Shown in pieces: positions 52,354-61,891 of a stretch of 64,000 bases of DNA. How positions within the stretch are numbered: the first letter of the stretch is position 1; each line of letters opens with the position of its first letter. The stretch lies in the NCBI GenBank assembly GCA_013177945.1, contig JABLXW010000008.1:186001-250000 (forward strand), given 5' to 3'. The notes below the pieces were generated by a model, which was given only the letters and a program-made list of their open reading frames with translations, did no database searches and was not told the origin of the DNA. Source of the DNA: Bacillota bacterium. Its GTDB lineage: Bacteria > Bacillota > DSM-12270 > Thermacetogeniales > Thermacetogeniaceae. The position numbers were made by a program, and so were the translations under genes.

Positions 52354-53484
52354 CTATCCCATAAAGGCATCCTTCATTTTTTCAAAAAAACCTTTGCCCC
52401 GCGTCTGGTACTGTTCGGCCCTGGTTGTTTCCTCAAACTGGCGCAGGAGTTCTTTCTGCTTCTCGGTCAGCCTGGTGGGGATCACCACATTGATCCTGAC
52501 AACCTGGTCCCCGCGCCCGTAGCCCCTGAGGTGGGGGATCCCCCTGCCCCGCAGGTGGAAAACCGCTCCCGGCTGGGTCCCCTCGGGAATTTTAAGGGTG
52601 GTTTTTCCATCCAGAGTGGGAACCTCGATCTCGTCTCCCAGGGCCGCCTGCACGAAGGAAATGGGGATCTCGCAGACGACGTTGTCCCCCTCGCGGCGGA
52701 AGATCTTGTGGGGACGGACCCTTACCGAAACAAAGAGGTCCCCCGGCGGGCCGCCGTGCGCTCCCAGGTCCCCCTCCCCGGCAAGGCGGAGCACCGAACC
52801 GGTATCGATGCCGGCGGGCACCCTGATCTTCACCTTCCGCGGCCGCCGGACCTTCCCCCGGCCCTGGCAGGCGCCGCACGGCTTCTCGATCACGCGCCCT
52901 TCACCGTGGCACCGGTCGCAGGTCCGGATGGTCTGGAAGCGCCCGAAGGCAATGGCCTGCGTCACCCGGATCTGCCCCGTCCCCCCGCAGGCCGGGCAGG
53001 TCACGGGCTTCGTTCCGGCGGCAGCGCCCGTGCCTCCGCACTCCTCGCAGTCCTCCCAGCGGTTGATCTTCACCTCCCGCTCCACTCCAAAGGCCGCTTC
53101 TTCGAAGCTCAGCTCGATCTCCATCTGGAGGTCGGCGCCCCGCTGGGGACCGCGCCGCTCCCGGGCAAAGGGGCCGCCAAAATTTTCAAACAGGACGTCG
53201 AAGAGGTCTCCAAAGCCCCCAAAACCGAAGTCGCCCCCGGCCCCAAAACCCGGGGACTCGGCGCCGGCGTGGCCGAACCGGTCGTAGCGCGCCCTCTTTT
53301 CGGGGTCGCTCAGAACCTCGTAGGCTTCATGGATCTCCTTGAATTTTTCCGCCGCCTCTTCCTTGCGGTCGGGGTTCATATCGGGGTGGTACTGGCGGGC
53401 CAGGCGCCGGTAGGCCTTTTTGATCTCCGCCTCCGTAGCGTCGCGGCTTACGCCCAATACCTCATAGTAATCCCTTTTCGCCAT
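52354..53484 (-). CDS. dnaJ: chaperone DnaJ
   Basis: This 376-aa type I J-protein stimulates DnaK ATPase. It has a J domain with HPD (YHPDMNP), a Gly/Phe-rich linker, and four zinc motifs [24 protein letters not shown] and CGACQGRG (about 150-215). The C-terminal substrate domains follow. It is last of the hrcA operon chaperones. A 125-nt spacer with a long inverted repeat separates it from dnaK, which may set its relative level. Confidence 0.97.
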   Translation of the reverse strand: MAKRDYYEVLGVSRDATEAEIKKAYRRLARQYHPDMNPDRKEEAAEKFKEIHEAYEVLSDPEKRARYDRFGHAGAESPGFGAGGDFGFGGFGDLFDVLFENFGGPFARERRGPQRGADLQMEIELSFEEAAFGVEREVKINRWEDCEECGGTGAAAGTKPVTCPACGGTGQIRVTQAIAFGRFQTIRTCDRCHGEGRVIEKPCGACQGRGKVRRPRKVKIRVPAGIDTGSVLRLAGEGDLGAHGGPPGDLFVSVRVRPHKIFRREGDNVVCEIPISFVQAALGDEIEVPTLDGKTTLKIPEGTQPGAVFHLRGRGIPHLRGYGRGDQVVRINVVIPTRLTEKQKELLRQFEETTRAEQYQTRGKGFFEKMKDAFMG

Positions 53485-53503
53485 TTACCCCACCCTCTGT
53501 CCA

Positions 53504-53624
53504 TCCAGCACTCAGTTTAGAGTTTCCCGCTGTTTGCGCTCACTTTACAGTCCTCAGTTCTCCAGGTCCAAAAGGGCTGCACCATTGCCTTTGCTGAGTG
53601 CCTGGAGCCTTACTGAGTGCTGGA
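53504..53624 (-). repeat. long-range 13-bp inverted repeat between dnaK and dnaJ
   Basis: TCCAGCACTCAGT at the 3' end of dnaK (it contains the stop codon) and its exact complement ACTGAGTGCTGGA just before the dnaJ ribosome-binding site are about 95 nt apart in the mRNA. Additional near-copies (CCAGGCACTCAG, CTGAGGACTG) lie between, so several pairings are possible. Confidence 0.7.
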
Positions 53625-55445
53625 CTGGTCTTCGTCAACCACTCTGTAATCGGCGTCAACCGTCGTGCCGGAACCTTCCCCGCCTCCGGCTCCCGCCGCC
53701 GCCTGCTGACCGCCTGTCTGCTGGTAGACCCGCGATGTTACATCGTAGAGCACCTTGGTCAGGTCCTCGGTCTTTCTCTTGATTTCTTCAAGGTCCTGGC
53801 CTTCGAGCGCCCTGCGGAGTTCTTCCCGGGCCTGATTGACCCGGTCCTTTTCTGCGGCGCTCACTTTATCCCCGAGGTCCTTCAGGGTCTTCTCCGCCTG
53901 GTAGATGACGCTGTCCGCCTGGTTCCGGGTCTCGGCTGCAGCCTTGCGCCGCTTATCCTCCTCGGCGTACTTCTCGGCCTCCTTCACCATCCGCTGGATT
54001 TCCTCCTCGGTCAAATTGGTAGAGGCCGTAATCGTGATCTTCTGCTCCTTTCCGGTCCCCAGGTCCTTTGCCGAAACGTGCACAATCCCGTTCACGTCGA
54101 TGTCGAACTTGACCTCGATCTGGGGCACCCCGCGCGGCGCCGGAGGGATTCCCACCAGCTGGAAGCGGCCCAGGGTCTTGTTGTCTGCGGCCATTGCCCG
54201 CTCGCCCTGGAGCACGTGAATATCGACGCTCGTCTGGAAGTCTGCTGCCGTTGTGAAAATCTGGCTCTTGGAGGTGGGAATCGTGGTGTTCCGCTCGATG
54301 ATCCTGGTGAACACCCCGCCCAGGGTTTCAATTCCCAGGGAGAGCGGCGTCACATCAAGCAGAACGATATCCTTGACCTCCCCGGCCAGGACGCCCGCCT
54401 GGATGGCCGCCCCCAGCGCCACAACCTCATCCGGGTTGATCCCCTTATGGGGCTCCTTGCCGATCAGCCTCCGGATGGTCTCCTGCACCAGGGGGACGCG
54501 GGTCGAACCGCCCACCAGGATCACCTTGTCGATGTCCTTGGGCTCCAGACCGGCATCAGAAAGCGCCTGCTTTGTGGGGCCCACGGTCTTTTCAACCAGA
54601 TCCATAATCAGCTCTTCGAACTTCGCCCGCGTCAGGGTCATCTCCAGGTGCTGCGGCCCCTCCGGGGTCGCGGTGATGAAGGGAAGGCTGATGGTCGTCT
54701 GGGTCACGCTCGAAAGCTCGTGCTTGGCCTTTTCCGCGGCCTCCTTCAAGCGCTGGAGCGCCATCCGGTCCCTGGAGAGGTCGATTCCGGTATTTTTCTT
54801 GAACTCGGCGATCAGGTAGTTCATGATCCGCTCGTCAAAGTCATCGCCCCCCAGGTAGTTGTTGCCGCTGGTGGCTTTAACCTCAAAGACGCCGTCCCCG
54901 AGCTCGAGAATAGAGACATCGAAGGTCCCACCCCCGAGGTCGAAAACGAGGATGGTATGGTCTTCGCCCTTATCCAGCCCGTAGGCCAGGGCCGCGGCCG
55001 TCGGCTCGTTGATGATGCGGAGCACCTCCAGGCCGGCAATCCGGCCCGCGTCCTTGGTCGCCTGGCGCTGGCTGTCGGTGAAGTAAGCCGGGACGGTGAT
55101 GACCGCCTGCTTGACCGGTTCCCCCAGGTAGGCCTCGGCATCGGCTTTCAACTTCTGCAGAATCATCGCAGAAATTTCCTGAGGAGTATACTCTTTATCA
55201 TCTATTTTAACCCTGTAGTCGCTCCCCATTTTCCTTTTGATGGAGCGAATCGTCCGCTCGGGGTTGGTGATCGCCTGCCTCTTGGCAAGCTCCCCAACAA
55301 GACGCTCCCCGGTTTTCGTAAAAGCTACCACAGAAGGAGTGATGCGGTTCCCTTCCGCATTGGGAATAACTACCGCCTGCCCTCCCTCCATAATTGCCAC
55401 ACAAGAGTTGGTTGTTCCCAGATCAATTCCGATCACTTTACCCAT
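53610..55445 (-). CDS. dnaK: chaperone DnaK (Hsp70)
   Basis: This 611-aa Hsp70 has an ATPase domain with [18 protein letters not shown] and [14 protein letters not shown], and a substrate-binding domain with [14 protein letters not shown]. The C terminus is Gln/Gly-rich. ATG 55445 has AAGGAGG 9 nt upstream and overlaps the grpE stop by 8 bp; the longer frame from 55472 is not used. It is heat-shock regulated through CIRCE/HrcA upstream. Confidence 0.98.
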   Translation of the reverse strand: MGKVIGIDLGTTNSCVAIMEGGQAVVIPNAEGNRITPSVVAFTKTGERLVGELAKRQAITNPERTIRSIKRKMGSDYRVKIDDKEYTPQEISAMILQKLKADAEAYLGEPVKQAVITVPAYFTDSQRQATKDAGRIAGLEVLRIINEPTAAALAYGLDKGEDHTILVFDLGGGTFDVSILELGDGVFEVKATSGNNYLGGDDFDERIMNYLIAEFKKNTGIDLSRDRMALQRLKEAAEKAKHELSSVTQTTISLPFITATPEGPQHLEMTLTRAKFEELIMDLVEKTVGPTKQALSDAGLEPKDIDKVILVGGSTRVPLVQETIRRLIGKEPHKGINPDEVVALGAAIQAGVLAGEVKDIVLLDVTPLSLGIETLGGVFTRIIERNTTIPTSKSQIFTTAADFQTSVDIHVLQGERAMAADNKTLGRFQLVGIPPAPRGVPQIEVKFDIDVNGIVHVSAKDLGTGKEQKITITASTNLTEEEIQRMVKEAEKYAEEDKRRKAAAETRNQADSVIYQAEKTLKDLGDKVSAAEKDRVNQAREELRRALEGQDLEEIKRKTEDLTKVLYDVTSRVYQQTGGQQAAAGAGGGEGSGTTVDADYRVVDEDQSSTQ

Positions 55446-56094
55446 CTTTACCATCCTCCTTTTCGGTAGCATCTCCCACAGGTTGAGCTTCTAGAACGGA
55501 GGTGTTTTTAGCAACTTTCACCAGGGCCGGGCGCAGCACTTTGCCGCGCAGGAGGTAACCCTTCTGGATCTCGGAAATCACCGTGCCGTCAGGCCATTCA
55601 TCAGTCTCCTCCTGTTCAAAGGCTTCGTGGTAGACCGGGTCGAAGGGCTGCCCCCTGGCTTCGAGAGGCTGGAGCCCTGCCTGGCCGAGCACCGACCAGA
55701 GCTGGCGGTGAATCATCTCGATTCCCGTAACCACATTTTCGGGAAAAAGAGCGCGCGCCGAAGCAAGGGCGCGTTCGAAATTGTCGAGCACCGGGAGGAG
55801 TTCCCGGAGGAGGTCCTCCGTTCCCCGCTGCCTGATTGCCTCAATTTCCTGCTGCGAACGGCGCCGGAAATTCTCAAAATCCGCCGCAAGGCGGAGGTAG
55901 CGCTGCCACATTTCCTCCAGTTCCTGCTGCTTCTCCTCAAGCTGCCGCGCAAGCCCGGCTGCCGGGTCCTCCCCTTCACCCTCCCCGGCATCGCAAGATT
56001 CAGTGCGTTCTTCTACTTCGAGCCGGGATGGCTCGCAGGCACGATCCTCCGGACCGCCGCTCTGATCCCGGGCCTGTTCTTTTTCCTGGTTCAA
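55438..56094 (-). CDS. grpE: nucleotide exchange factor GrpE
   Basis: This GrpE of about 218 aa has an acidic N terminus and a coiled coil ([20 protein letters not shown]). The core has [25 protein letters not shown] and the C-terminal beta domain with [23 protein letters not shown] 56094 follows AAGGGAGGG and overlaps the chaperonin stop by 4 bp. The frame extends to 56259 but that part is antisense-like to nothing conserved and lies inside the chaperonin gene. Confidence 0.95.
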   Translation of the reverse strand: MNQEKEQARDQSGGPEDRACEPSRLEVEERTESCDAGEGEGEDPAAGLARQLEEKQQELEEMWQRYLRLAADFENFRRRSQQEIEAIRQRGTEDLLRELLPVLDNFERALASARALFPENVVTGIEMIHRQLWSVLGQAGLQPLEARGQPFDPVYHEAFEQEETDEWPDGTVISEIQKGYLLRGKVLRPALVKVAKNTSVLEAQPVGDATEKEDGKDG

Positions 56095-57665
56095 AATTCT
56101 TCCCTCCCTTGAGGTGCAGAATCCGGGGCCTTCTTCCCCTCTTTCTTCCTGACGATGGTGTCGATCCGCAAGATGGCCTCTGCCAGTTCCCCGGCGGCCT
56201 TCAAGGCGTGGATTTTCACCAGGGCGGGATCGACAATTCCTGCCTCCCAGAGATTGCACACAGAACCGGTATCGCAGTCAATCCCCAGGCAGTCGGTTTC
56301 CCGTTCCTGCTGGGCCGCAACCACATCACCCAGCTTCTCCAGGGCATTGAATCCCGCGTTGCTGACGATCTGGATAAAGGGGCGCTTCAGGGCTTCGATC
56401 ACGCATTCCACCCCGTAGGCGGTCATGCCCCGCAGTTCCGCCCTCACCCCTTCAAGGGCGCGGGCAACAGCCAGCTCGAGGGCGCCGCCGCCCGGCACGA
56501 CCCCGCCCCTCAGGGCAGCCTGAACCGCGCTGGCAGCATCCCGCGCGATTCTCTCCCTCTCACCCAGGACCTCGGCGGTTGCCGCCCCCACCAGCACCGT
56601 CGCGTAAGGCTTACCCGCTCCGCCTTCGATCCGCACGTGCTCCCGCCGCTCATCCTCCCGGGCGAACCGGGCAGAGCCCAGATACCGCTCCAGTTCCTCA
56701 GGAGCTTTCTTCAGGCCGGTGCGCTTGAGAGGCCACGCTCCCGTATGCTCTGCAACGCGGCGCCACTCCTTTGTGGAGACCCGCGCCAGCACCATCACGC
56801 CCGCCCCGGTCAGAACCTCCTCGGCGTAGTCGCTGACGCGCCGGTCTACCAGAACTAATTTTACTCCTAAATCTATAATTTTCAAAAGGTTGTTGTGGAA
56901 TTCTTCCTGGAGGGCAAGATACCGGTTGAAGCCGGCCTCGGTTGCCAGTGCCCCCTCCTCCAGTTCTTCCGGGGCGAGGGCATCGTCGAGAATGAGAACC
57001 CGGGGCGCACTGACAGCAACAGGCATCTGCTTATTCAGGCGCCCCCGGTTCACCAGAACCCCTTCGAAAACCTGGTTGTCGACGCCCTCGGCGGCGAAAA
57101 CACTGTCCCGCAATTTAAAGGTGGGGTCCCGCAGCTTCTCCTCCCCAACCATGCGCGCCGCCTGGACGATCAACCTGGCAATGTCGGCATATCCCCGGCC
57201 TGCAACCAGCGCCACCCGGTACAGCAGGGGGTCCTCCAGGCCCTGGACCGGCCGCGCCCGGTCCTCAAAAAGGGCAAGCGCCCGCCTGACTCCAACCCGC
57301 ATCCCTTCAAGCACCCGCGCCACAGGAACCCCCTTCAAAACCTGGTTTAAACCCTCGCTTACCAGGCTTCCCGCCCAGAGGGTGGCCGTCGTTGTCCCAT
57401 CCCCAATCTCCTCTTCCTGGGCCTTTGCCGTATTGATGACCATTTTTGCCGCAGGGTGTGTTGCCTCCATTTCCTCCAGAATCGTAACCCCGTCGTTGGT
57501 AATGGTCACCGTGCCGAACTGGTCAACCAGCATGGTGTCAAGGCCTTTGGGGCCAAGGGTGCCTTCCACCGCCGCGGCCACGGCGCGCACGGCATTCACG
57601 TTGGTCATCAGCGCGGCAAGGCGCTGGTCCACTTCTTTTTCTCCGTTTACCTGCTTGAAGCTCAA
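56091..57665 (-). CDS. group III (archaeal-like, thermosome-type) bacterial chaperonin
   Basis: This 524-aa chaperonin is related to archaeal/eukaryotic CCT rather than GroEL. Markers are EGTLGPKGLDTMLVD, TITNDGVTILEEM, the ATPase GDGTTTATL (88-96) and the C-terminal GIVDPALVKIHALKAAGELA with ILRIDTIV. Group III chaperonins described in Carboxydothermus and relatives form closed cages without a GroES-like lid and are encoded in dnaK operons, as here. TTG 57665 has AGGGGGCGGGG upstream. It sits between hrcA and grpE, so it should be heat-inducible with the DnaK system. An apical helical protrusion replaces the co-chaperonin in this class; I infer it from family membership. Confidence 0.95.
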   Translation of the reverse strand: MSFKQVNGEKEVDQRLAALMTNVNAVRAVAAAVEGTLGPKGLDTMLVDQFGTVTITNDGVTILEEMEATHPAAKMVINTAKAQEEEIGDGTTTATLWAGSLVSEGLNQVLKGVPVARVLEGMRVGVRRALALFEDRARPVQGLEDPLLYRVALVAGRGYADIARLIVQAARMVGEEKLRDPTFKLRDSVFAAEGVDNQVFEGVLVNRGRLNKQMPVAVSAPRVLILDDALAPEELEEGALATEAGFNRYLALQEEFHNNLLKIIDLGVKLVLVDRRVSDYAEEVLTGAGVMVLARVSTKEWRRVAEHTGAWPLKRTGLKKAPEELERYLGSARFAREDERREHVRIEGGAGKPYATVLVGAATAEVLGERERIARDAASAVQAALRGGVVPGGGALELAVARALEGVRAELRGMTAYGVECVIEALKRPFIQIVSNAGFNALEKLGDVVAAQQERETDCLGIDCDTGSVCNLWEAGIVDPALVKIHALKAAGELAEAILRIDTIVRKKEGKKAPDSAPQGREEF

Positions 57666-57694
57666 TGCCCCGCCCCCTGCCTATAAACTTGAGA

Positions 57695-57714
57695 AAGGGA
57701 CTTTTTAGTCCCTT
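57695..57714 (-). repeat. hairpin between hrcA and the chaperonin gene
   Basis: An 8-bp perfect stem, AAGGGACT/AGTCCCTT, with a 4-nt loop and no T-tract after it. It may be an mRNA processing or stabilising element that separates repressor and chaperone messages, as known for other hrcA operons. Confidence 0.55.
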
Positions 57715-57763
57715 CTTGCCTCACCCCGTCCAGGCTCAAGCGGCTTTCAGAGATCTTTACCGA

Positions 57764-58798
57764 TCACAAAGAACACGACCGCGAGAGGAGTTCGGAGAGG
57801 GTTTGGGTAATATACTCCACAATGGCAATTGCCCGCGCGTAGTTCATCCTCATGGGGCCCATGAGGCCAAAGGCGCCAACCACGTTCCCCCCCAGTGTAT
57901 AGGCGGCAGTGATGACGCTGTAATTCTGGACTTCGCTGTATTTGTTTTCCTTTCCGATCTTCACGTTGATCCCCGTCGGTTCGGTTTCCGTTAAAAGAGT
58001 CCGGAAAATGCTCTCTTCTTCAACAAGATCCAAAAGCTGCCGCACGTTCCTGATGTCTCTGTACTCGGGCTGCTTGAGGATATTGCGCGCTCCTCCCACA
58101 TAGAGCCCCTCACCCGACTCCCGGTTCAGAACAGATTCGATGATCTCCAGGGTGAGGTCGATGATCTGGCGCTGTCTGGAAAGTTCGTCGTAAACGCTCT
58201 GCAAAACGGTCCGGGTAATCTGGGCAAAATTCATCCCCCGAAAGTAGGCATTGAAAACCTGCGTGATCCGCTCGAGCTCCCCGGAAGAAACCCCTACAGG
58301 GAGATCGACAATTTTGCTCTCAACCCACCCGGTTTCGGCAACGATGACGAGAAGAGCCTTTTCGGGAGCCAGCGGGATGAACTGAATCCGCTGCAAAGCA
58401 GCGTGGGCAAGCTGGGGACCCGACAAAAAGGCCAGGTAGTCCGTAAGCTGGGTCGCCAGCTTGATGGTCTTCTGCGTAATCATTGCGACCTCCCAGGCCT
58501 GCTGAGCAAAGAGCGCCCGGAACAGCGTCTCCTCCCGCGCCGTTAAACAGCTTTTTCGCATGAGCCGGTCCACGTAGTAGCGGTAGCCCTGCTGGGAAGG
58601 AATGCGGCCTGCTGAAGTATGAGGCTGTTCGATCAGCCCCATTTCCTCAAGGTCGGCCATCTCGTTGCGGATTGTTGCAGGGCTGACGCCGAGCTGGTAC
58701 TTGCGTGCGATGGCGCGCGAACTCACAGGTTCCGCAGTCATGATATAATCTTCTACAATTGCTTCGAGCACCCGCTCCTTTCGCTCGTTCAGGATCAC
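57764..58798 (-). CDS. hrcA: heat-inducible transcription repressor HrcA
   Basis: This repressor of about 344 aa binds CIRCE. The N-terminal winged helix has LNERKERVLEAIVEDYI, EPVSSRAIARKYQLGVSPAT and IRNEMADLEEMGLIEQPHTS. A GAF-like regulatory domain follows. The start is probably GTG 58798 with AAAGGTGG upstream, though GTG 58810 is open. CIRCE lies directly upstream, so it represses its own operon, including the group III chaperonin, grpE, dnaK and dnaJ. Confidence 0.97.
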   Translation of the reverse strand: MILNERKERVLEAIVEDYIMTAEPVSSRAIARKYQLGVSPATIRNEMADLEEMGLIEQPHTSAGRIPSQQGYRYYVDRLMRKSCLTAREETLFRALFAQQAWEVAMITQKTIKLATQLTDYLAFLSGPQLAHAALQRIQFIPLAPEKALLVIVAETGWVESKIVDLPVGVSSGELERITQVFNAYFRGMNFAQITRTVLQSVYDELSRQRQIIDLTLEIIESVLNRESGEGLYVGGARNILKQPEYRDIRNVRQLLDLVEEESIFRTLLTETEPTGINVKIGKENKYSEVQNYSVITAAYTLGGNVVGAFGLMGPMRMNYARAIAIVEYITQTLSELLSRSCSL

Positions 58799-58819
58799 CG
58801 GCGCCACCACCTTTGCAAA

Positions 58820-58846
58820 TTAGCACTCTGGAGACTTGAGTGCTAA
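58820..58846. promoter_or_regulatory. CIRCE operator (HrcA binding site)
   Basis: A perfect consensus: TTAGCACTC, 9 nt, GAGTGCTAA. It lies between the promoter and hrcA. Confidence 0.98.
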
Positions 58847-58859
58847 AAATCCTAGCATC

Positions 58860-58888
58860 AAAATACCACCAGGCCGCGCTTTTGTCAA
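58860..58888 (-). promoter_or_regulatory. sigma-A promoter of the hrcA operon
   Basis: On the minus strand TTGACA (58888-58883), a 17-nt spacer and TATTTT (58865-58860). CIRCE follows immediately, at the expected transcription start, so HrcA would block initiation. Confidence 0.8.
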
Positions 58889-58932
58889 TAGCAGCAGCCG
58901 GGGGCGAGCCGCCCGCATCCAGGGCTTTGCCC

Positions 58933-60078
58933 TTAAACGAAGTGGGCAAGGACGTAGTTGGCAAGCAGGCGCCCCCTGGGGGTGAGGAAAACCGACGTTT
59001 CGTCTGCTTCGATCAGCCCCGCCCGGGCGAGGCGGTCCAGCTCACAGCGATAAAGCTCCGTAAAGGCAACTCCAAAGCGCGCCTTGAAGGCGCGCAGGGA
59101 CAGGCCCCGGGTGAGGCGCAGCCCCATAATAATGGTATCGATCCGCTCCTGTTCAGGCGTCTGGTTTTCCTCCCAGGCGCGCGGAAGCCTTTCCTCTGCC
59201 AGCGCCTGAAGATACCGTTCCACATCCGCATGGTTGGCATACCGGACCCCACCAAAATACCCGTGTGCTCCCGCCCCGATCCCCAGATAGGGCCGGTTCC
59301 TCCAGTAGGCCAGGTTGTGCCGGCACCTCCGGCCCGGGCGGGCAAAGCTGGCGATCTCGTACCTCTCGTACCCGGCTGCGGCAAGGAGTTCCGCTGTGGC
59401 CTCCCACATGGCAAGCTGATCCTCTTCGCTGCAGGGCTCGAGCCTCCCGGCGGCAACCTCCCCGGCAAGGGGGGTTCCCTCTTCCAGGATGAGGCCGTAG
59501 ACCGAAAGGTGCTCCGGGCCGAGGGCGAGGGCCTGCTGCAGGCTTCTCCGCCAGGCAGCGGGCGTCTGGCCCGGGATTCCGTAGATCAGGTCGAGGCTGA
59601 GATTCTCGAAACCGGCAGCGCGGGCATCCCGGCAGGAGGCGTAAATCTCCCTCACCCCGTGAACCCTGCCGAGCAGCCGCAGCTCTCCGGGGTTAAAGGA
59701 CTGGGCGCCGAGCGAGATCCGGTTGACCCCGGCCTCCCGGAGGGGCCTGAGTTTGGCCCGGGAAACGGTGCCGGGGTTGGCCTCTACCGTTATTTCTATT
59801 GCCGGAGACCAGTTAAAATACCTGGTGGTTTGCTCCAAAATATGGATCAGATCCGGGGCCGCAAGAAGGGTGGGGGTACCTCCTCCGAAGTAAATCGACC
59901 TTAAAGTCTGCTTCCCCGTAAAAGCGGCGGCAAGGCGGAGTTCTGCTTCGAGAGCGCCCAGATAGCGCCGGAGCAGGTCCTCCCCGGCTCCCCCGGGCGG
60001 GAGGGGTCTGGAGTTAAAGGCGCAGTAGGTGCACTTTCTCACGCAGAAGGGGAGGTGAAGATAAAGGGCGAGCTGCAC
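58933..60078 (-). CDS. hemW: heme chaperone HemW (radical SAM)
   Basis: This 381-aa protein is of the HemN-like/HemW group. It has the radical SAM motif CVRKCTYC near the N terminus and FGGGTPTLLAAPDLIHIL, EANPGTVSRAKL and GVNRISLGAQSFN. HemW lacks coproporphyrinogen oxidase activity and inserts heme into respiratory proteins. The cytochrome b of the hydrogenase cluster in this window would be a possible client (inference). It lies 7 bp downstream of lepA. Confidence 0.93.
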   Translation of the reverse strand: MQLALYLHLPFCVRKCTYCAFNSRPLPPGGAGEDLLRRYLGALEAELRLAAAFTGKQTLRSIYFGGGTPTLLAAPDLIHILEQTTRYFNWSPAIEITVEANPGTVSRAKLRPLREAGVNRISLGAQSFNPGELRLLGRVHGVREIYASCRDARAAGFENLSLDLIYGIPGQTPAAWRRSLQQALALGPEHLSVYGLILEEGTPLAGEVAAGRLEPCSEEDQLAMWEATAELLAAAGYERYEIASFARPGRRCRHNLAYWRNRPYLGIGAGAHGYFGGVRYANHADVERYLQALAEERLPRAWEENQTPEQERIDTIIMGLRLTRGLSLRAFKARFGVAFTELYRCELDRLARAGLIEADETSVFLTPRGRLLANYVLAHFV

Positions 60079-60084
60079 TGCTCT

Positions 60085-61887
60085 CTACTCCCCGTCAATC
60101 CGCAGGACGGCAAGAAAGGCCGCCTGGGGAATTTCCACCCTTCCGATCTGCTTCATCCGGCGCTTGCCCTCCTTCTGCTTCTCCAGGAGCTTCCGCTTTC
60201 TCGTGACATCCCCGCCGTAGCACTTTTCCAGCACATTTTTCCGCAGGGCCTTGACCGTTTCCCGGGCGACAACCCTCCCCCCCACCGCAGCCTGAATCGG
60301 AACGTCGAACAGCTGCCGGGGGATCAGCTCTTTCAGCTTTTCCACCAGGGCGCGCGCCCGGGTGTATGCCCGATCCCTGTGAACGATCACAGAAAGGGCA
60401 TCGACAACCTCGCCGTGCACCAGGCAGTCGAGTTTTACCAGGTCCGCCGGGCGGTAGCCGGTCAGCTCGTAGTCAAGCGAGGCATAGCCGCGCGTCCGGG
60501 ACTTGAGGCGGTCGAAGAAGTCAAAGATGATTTCGGCAAGGGGGAGTTCATAGCACACCTGGACCCGCGCCGGAGAGAGGTAGTTCATTTCTTTGAACTC
60601 CCCGCGCCTTTCCTGGAGAAGATCCAGGACCGCGCCCAGGCAGTCCGCCGGGGTGATCACCGTCGCCCGGACGTAGGGCTCCTCGATGAGGGAAATGTCG
60701 CCGGGGCCCGGCCAGCAGGCGGGGTTGTCCACAAGCACAACCTCTCCGCTTCGCCTGGTGATCCTGTAAACCACGTTGGGGGCGGTTGTGACGAGATCCA
60801 GCCCGTACTCCCGCTCCAGCCTCTCCTGAACGATTTCCATGTGGAGCAGACCGAGAAACCCGCAGCGGAAGCCGAAGCCCAGGGCGGCCGAGGTCTCCGG
60901 CTCGTACTGCAAGGCGGCGTCGTTCAACTTCAATTTGCCCAGGGCGTTTCGGAGCGACTCGTAATCCCCGGGGTCAACCGGGTACAGCCCGCAGAAGACA
61001 ACAGGAGGAACCCTCCGGTAGCCCGGGAGCGGCCGGTCTGCCGGCCGGTCGGCCCCGGTGATGGTATCTCCGACCCTGGTGTCCTCGACATTCTTGATCC
61101 CGGCCGCCAGGTAGCCGACCTCTCCGGGGCCCAGCTCTTCTTGCGGCATGAGGTCGGGCGTAAAGATCCCCACCTCAGAAACCTCGAAAACCTTTCCGGT
61201 GGACATCATCTGAATCTTCATGCCCCGCCGGACGCATCCCGCGAAAACGCGGATGTAGGAAATCGCCCCCTTGTACGGATCAAAATGAGAATCGAAAATC
61301 AGAGCCTTCAGGGGCGCCTCCCTTTCCCCGCGCGGGGGAGGAACCCGCCGGATCAGGGCCTCCAGGACTTCCCGGATGCCCCAACCCTCCTTCGCCGAAA
61401 CATGCAGGGCGCCCTCCGCCTCCAATCCCAGCACGTCCTCAACCTCGCGCCCAACCCGCTCCGGCTCCGCACCGGGGAGGTCGATCTTGTTGATCACAGG
61501 GATGATCTCGAGACCGGCCTCGAGGGCCAGGTAAGCGTTGGCAACGGTCTGGGCCTCGACCCCCTGAGTGGCGTCAACCACCAGGAGCGCCCCTTCGCAG
61601 GCCGCTAGGCTCCTGGATACCTCGTAGCTGAAGTCGACGTGTCCCGGTGTATCAATCAGGTTCAAGAGATACTCCTTCCCGTCCCGCGCCCGGTAGCGCA
61701 GGCGGACGGGCTGGAGCTTAATCGTGATCCCCCGCTCCCGCTCCAGCTCCATCTGGTCCAAAACCTGGTCCACCATCTCGCGGGGGTCGATCGCCCCTGT
61801 GATCTCGAGAAGCCGGTCTGCCAGGGTGGATTTTCCGTGGTCGATATGGGCAATGATGCAGAAGTTCCTGATCAGATTCTGATCCAT
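60085..61887 (-). CDS. lepA: elongation factor 4 (LepA), ribosomal back-translocase GTPase
   Basis: This protein of about 600 aa has a G domain with [40 protein letters not shown] and [13 protein letters not shown]-like domains and the LepA-specific C-terminal domain follow. ATG 61887 follows GAAGGTGAG; the frame reaches 61908 inside the murJ end. Transcribed with murJ upstream (4 bp gap) and hemW downstream. Confidence 0.97.
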   Translation of the reverse strand: MDQNLIRNFCIIAHIDHGKSTLADRLLEITGAIDPREMVDQVLDQMELERERGITIKLQPVRLRYRARDGKEYLLNLIDTPGHVDFSYEVSRSLAACEGALLVVDATQGVEAQTVANAYLALEAGLEIIPVINKIDLPGAEPERVGREVEDVLGLEAEGALHVSAKEGWGIREVLEALIRRVPPPRGEREAPLKALIFDSHFDPYKGAISYIRVFAGCVRRGMKIQMMSTGKVFEVSEVGIFTPDLMPQEELGPGEVGYLAAGIKNVEDTRVGDTITGADRPADRPLPGYRRVPPVVFCGLYPVDPGDYESLRNALGKLKLNDAALQYEPETSAALGFGFRCGFLGLLHMEIVQERLEREYGLDLVTTAPNVVYRITRRSGEVVLVDNPACWPGPGDISLIEEPYVRATVITPADCLGAVLDLLQERRGEFKEMNYLSPARVQVCYELPLAEIIFDFFDRLKSRTRGYASLDYELTGYRPADLVKLDCLVHGEVVDALSVIVHRDRAYTRARALVEKLKELIPRQLFDVPIQAAVGGRVVARETVKALRKNVLEKCYGGDVTRKRKLLEKQKEGKRRMKQIGRVEIPQAAFLAVLRIDGE

Positions 61888-61891
61888 GCTC

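Noticed and set aside
53598-55469. A 623-aa + strand frame opposite dnaK
   Set aside because: It is a GC-rich shadow of dnaK, with no conserved domain and low-complexity composition.
55446-55472. Upstream start for dnaK including MLPKRRMVK
   Set aside because: The Shine-Dalgarno AAGGAGG lies within that extension and points to ATG 55445.
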